A DNA stretch of 64,000 nt from Flammeovirgaceae bacterium BBD 1991-12 (lineage in GTDB: Bacteria > Bacteroidota > Bacteroidia > Cytophagales > Cyclobacteriaceae): the NCBI GenBank assembly GCA_001657315.1, contig LYSV01000023.1, positions 1-64,000 of the forward strand. The letters run 5' to 3'. Shown here one piece after another: positions 62,965 through 64,000 of this stretch. How positions within the stretch are numbered: the stretch's first letter is position 1; the number at the start of each line of letters is the position of its first letter. Position numbers and translations under genes: made by a program. A model generated the notes under the pieces. The model ran no database searches and was not told the DNA's origin. It saw only the letters and a program-made list of their open reading frames with translations.

Positions 62965-64000
62965 GTGAGAAATCGAACTATTCGAATTTTCATATTTGTT
63001 GTTTTGCCGATCATACCGCCGGTGTGCTATGCACAGCATGATTCGACTGTTTTGGATAAGCTACGGATATCCGGATACTTTGAAAATCAGTTACTCGGAC
63101 AGGCTCAGAATTCAGAGTTTTCCTTAACGGATTATAACCTGCTCAGACTAAACCTAAGCGCTAAGATCGATGAGAAGATCAGCTTCTTTAGTAATATAAA
63201 TTACCGGACATTTCATGGCAGGACTGAGCAAAACATCCTTGATTTTTTGCCTCGAACAGTAGTATCCAACTACATAAATGGATTCGGGCAACCGTCTGAT
63301 GAAATAGTTAAAGGATTTGACAATCCATTGAATGACGATTTTCTATTTGATAACGCCTACGTTTCTATTTATACCGATAAAGTAAATGTACGAATTGGTA
63401 AGCAACAGCTCCCCTGGGGTACAGGTTATATTTGGAATCCAACGAATATTTTTCATACAAGAAATATGTTGGATCCAACCTATGAGCTTACAGGTGTGAA
63501 CGCCTTGAAAGTAGAGTACCTGTTATCTGATCAGGCTACTGTTACTGCTGTCATGAATGTTTCCGGGAAATTTGACAATTCCAACTATGCAATCAAGCTA
63601 AAGAATCATATCAGTGGATTTGATGTTTCATTGTCACATGTATATTTCCAGTACACCACCACTGATTTTTATACCTTTTCTGATATAAGGGAGCCTAAAC
63701 ATCAAATTGGTGCGGATTTTTCAGGCTCTATCGGTGGGTTCGGGATTTACGGAGAGGGTGCTTATCGCCTGGATGCATCTAAAGCCAATACTACAGAAGC
63801 CAACTTTTTAAACGCTCTGATCGGTCTTAACTATTACTTTGCCAATGGTCTGTATATGTTCGGAGAATATTACTTCAATGAAAATGGCAGATCGGATCAT
63901 CGGGATTATGATATTAACGACTGGATGAATTACCTGGGGCCCTACGCAGAAGGTTTAGGTCAACATTACATGTTCTATGGCATCAATTTACCGGTGGGTA
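62965..64000 (+). CDS. Outer-membrane beta-barrel protein, cut by the window end
   Basis: The frame opens with a GTG at 62965, a signal peptide (RIFIFVVLPIIPPVCYAQ) and runs to the window end without a stop, so the protein is longer than 345 residues. Alternating strands with aromatic girdles (ISFFSNINYRTFHGRTEQN, then YVSIYTDKVNVRIGKQQLPW and GIYGEGAYRLDASK) fit a porin-like barrel of the DUF1302/alginate-export kind. QLPWGTGYIWNP is characteristic. It is the third gene of the MMPL operon and should carry the exported compound through the outer membrane or receive it. Confidence 0.72.
   Translation, partial: MRNRTIRIFIFVVLPIIPPVCYAQHDSTVLDKLRISGYFENQLLGQAQNSEFSLTDYNLLRLNLSAKIDEKISFFSNINYRTFHGRTEQNILDFLPRTVVSNYINGFGQPSDEIVKGFDNPLNDDFLFDNAYVSIYTDKVNVRIGKQQLPWGTGYIWNPTNIFHTRNMLDPTYELTGVNALKVEYLLSDQATVTAVMNVSGKFDNSNYAIKLKNHISGFDVSLSHVYFQYTTTDFYTFSDIREPKHQIGADFSGSIGGFGIYGEGAYRLDASKANTTEANFLNALIGLNYYFANGLYMFGEYYFNENGRSDHRDYDINDWMNYLGPYAEGLGQHYMFYGINLPVG

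Noticed and set aside
1-64000. CRISPR arrays, tRNA and rRNA genes
   Set aside because: No regularly spaced identical repeats of 24-40 bp with unique spacers, and no cloverleaf or rRNA core sequences were seen; the 32-bp iterons at 20168 have only three units and near-identical spacers.

Overview
The window comes from a member of the Bacteroidota, most likely the order Cytophagales. The evidence is a T9SS (Por) C-terminal sorting domain, many small lipoproteins, a DUF4905-type protein, a membrane-anchored AraC regulator, a BlaI/BlaR1 pair with a Bacteroidota-type promoter (TTTG, 20 bp, TAnnTTTG), and few Shine-Dalgarno sequences. There is no rRNA, tRNA or CRISPR array. Species cannot be fixed from the sequence alone.

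Positions 1-6500 are an accessory, visibly AT-rich zone. It holds an inverted REP-like pair, gene debris, two tandem paralogous lipoprotein genes (the second frameshifted), a thioredoxin-fold gene and a lipocalin-like lipoprotein. The last two are separated by structures with the geometry of integron attC sites, but no integrase is present. Then come a large lipoprotein, a decayed IS200/IS605 transposase, the 3' tail of a lost parE, and a parD-parE module whose expected parE ATG is now ACG.

Positions 6544-13597 (minus) are a drug-efflux operon: TetR regulator, SDR, TolC, membrane-fusion protein and RND pump, with the same 14-bp dyad in front of tetR and in front of the SDR gene. Positions 13905-16543 encode a TPR histidine kinase and a NarL-type regulator. 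Three minus-strand lipoproteins (17054-19867) follow; two share a 21-bp element at almost the same distance from the start codon. An AAA+DUF4143 ATPase (20283-21578) has three dyad iterons in 32-bp register over its promoter. A VOC protein and an Lrp regulator are divergent.

Positions 22807-29858 hold a HisKA_2 kinase and a sigma-54 activator, divergent from an araC-MFS pair with a candidate sigma-54 promoter and two upstream dyads. Then come a CPA2 antiporter, an isochorismatase-like hydrolase and Dps. Positions 32959-40170 (minus) are a planctomycete-style cluster (DUF1501, DUF1549/DUF1553 cytochrome, membrane cytochrome-LRR protein, NHL propeller). It is followed by a giant secreted esterase/FN3/metallopeptidase gene (40519-46373) with an 822-bp tandem repeat and two frameshifts.

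Positions 46600-47700 are gene debris. Positions 47710-57585 contain a PagL-like/DUF2807/FMN-reductase operon, kdsB-nfeD, DUF4905-LysM/RlpA, and blaI-blaR1. Positions 58004-64000 contain a membrane AraC regulator and an MMPL/LolA-like/outer-membrane-porin operon cut by the window end. An 8-bp motif recurs upstream of both the regulator and the operon, which suggests that one controls the other.
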